Origin: Cloacimonetes bacterium UBA5835
Lineage (GTDB): Bacteria; Cloacimonadota; Cloacimonadia; Cloacimonadales; Cloacimonadaceae
NCBI GenBank assembly: GCA_002432865.1
Contig: DJGX01000006.1
Span: forward strand, 1 to 15,790
Direction: 5' to 3'
DNA length: 15,790 nt
Shown: piece by piece, positions 15,702 through 15,790 of the stretch
Numbering within the stretch: the first letter of the stretch is position 1
Layout: the number at the start of each line of letters is the position of its first letter
Position numbers and translations under genes: made by a program
The notes under the pieces: generated by a model
Told to the model about the DNA's origin: nothing
What the model saw: the letters and a program-made list of their open reading frames with translations, nothing else
Database searches by the model: none

Positions 15702-15790
15702 CAAGAGGCCTGAAGGTCTTGGGGTCTTAGGTCTGAGAGGAGAAAAGATAATAGGCCAGGGATGAACAGGATTTTAGGGATTATAGGGAT
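15702..15790. repeat. 3' flank with dispersed repeat
   Basis: After the stop, GGTCTTGGGGTCTTAGGTCT contains three near-copies of GGTCT(T). The last 32 bases, from GGGATGAACAGG through ATTTTAGGGA to TTATAGGGAT, are the reverse-complement relative of the AATCCTAAAATCCT family at the start of the window. No terminator hairpin with a T-tract is visible before the window ends. Confidence 0.55.

Overview
The window comes from an AT-rich (by eye, under 40% GC) Gram-negative bacterium. Lipoprotein and Sec signals, an outer-membrane barrel ending in an aromatic residue, a calcium-binding repeat protein with a C-terminal FlgD-like sorting tail (NFPNPFNPST...GGVYFYKL) and short AT-rich intergenic repeats together resemble Cloacimonadota ('Candidatus Cloacimonas') or a nearby FCB-group lineage. 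This placement is an inference from style, not a database match.

Layout. Positions 1-245 hold short dispersed repeats and no gene. Positions 246-9657 hold seven minus-strand genes with junctions of -4 to +19 nt, which look like one operon. In transcription order they are: a PqqD-like small protein (9657), an ATP-grasp ligase (9403), a fold-III PLP decarboxylase of the LysA/BtrK type (8321), a urea-transporter/M23-metallopeptidase fusion (6975), an exported TPR protein (4769), a TPR plus outer-membrane beta-barrel protein (4162) and a 904-residue lipoprotein (2960). A 444-bp divergent gap separates it from plus-strand comM (10102-11643). A minus-strand DUF4143-type AAA ATPase (11817-12939) follows, split by one +1 frameshift in an A7 run. 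Its promoter lies beside two 33-bp direct repeats built from inverted repeats. Last comes a secreted ten-repeat VCBS/FG-GAP protein with a near-consensus promoter (13488-15701). The window ends in the same repeat family with which it began.

How the genes may work together. The seven-gene operon is the most interesting part. The first three genes are cytoplasmic and have the logic of ligating an amino acid to a carrier or peptide and then decarboxylating it. The precedent is BtrJ/BtrK acting on the carrier BtrI in butirosin biosynthesis. Here the small protein is PqqD-like, and no radical SAM enzyme or precursor peptide is visible. The last four genes are envelope proteins that could export, trim or display a product. 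The order and tight coupling are seen directly; the joint function is a hypothesis. The remaining genes (comM, the broken ATPase, the VCBS protein) appear unrelated to it.
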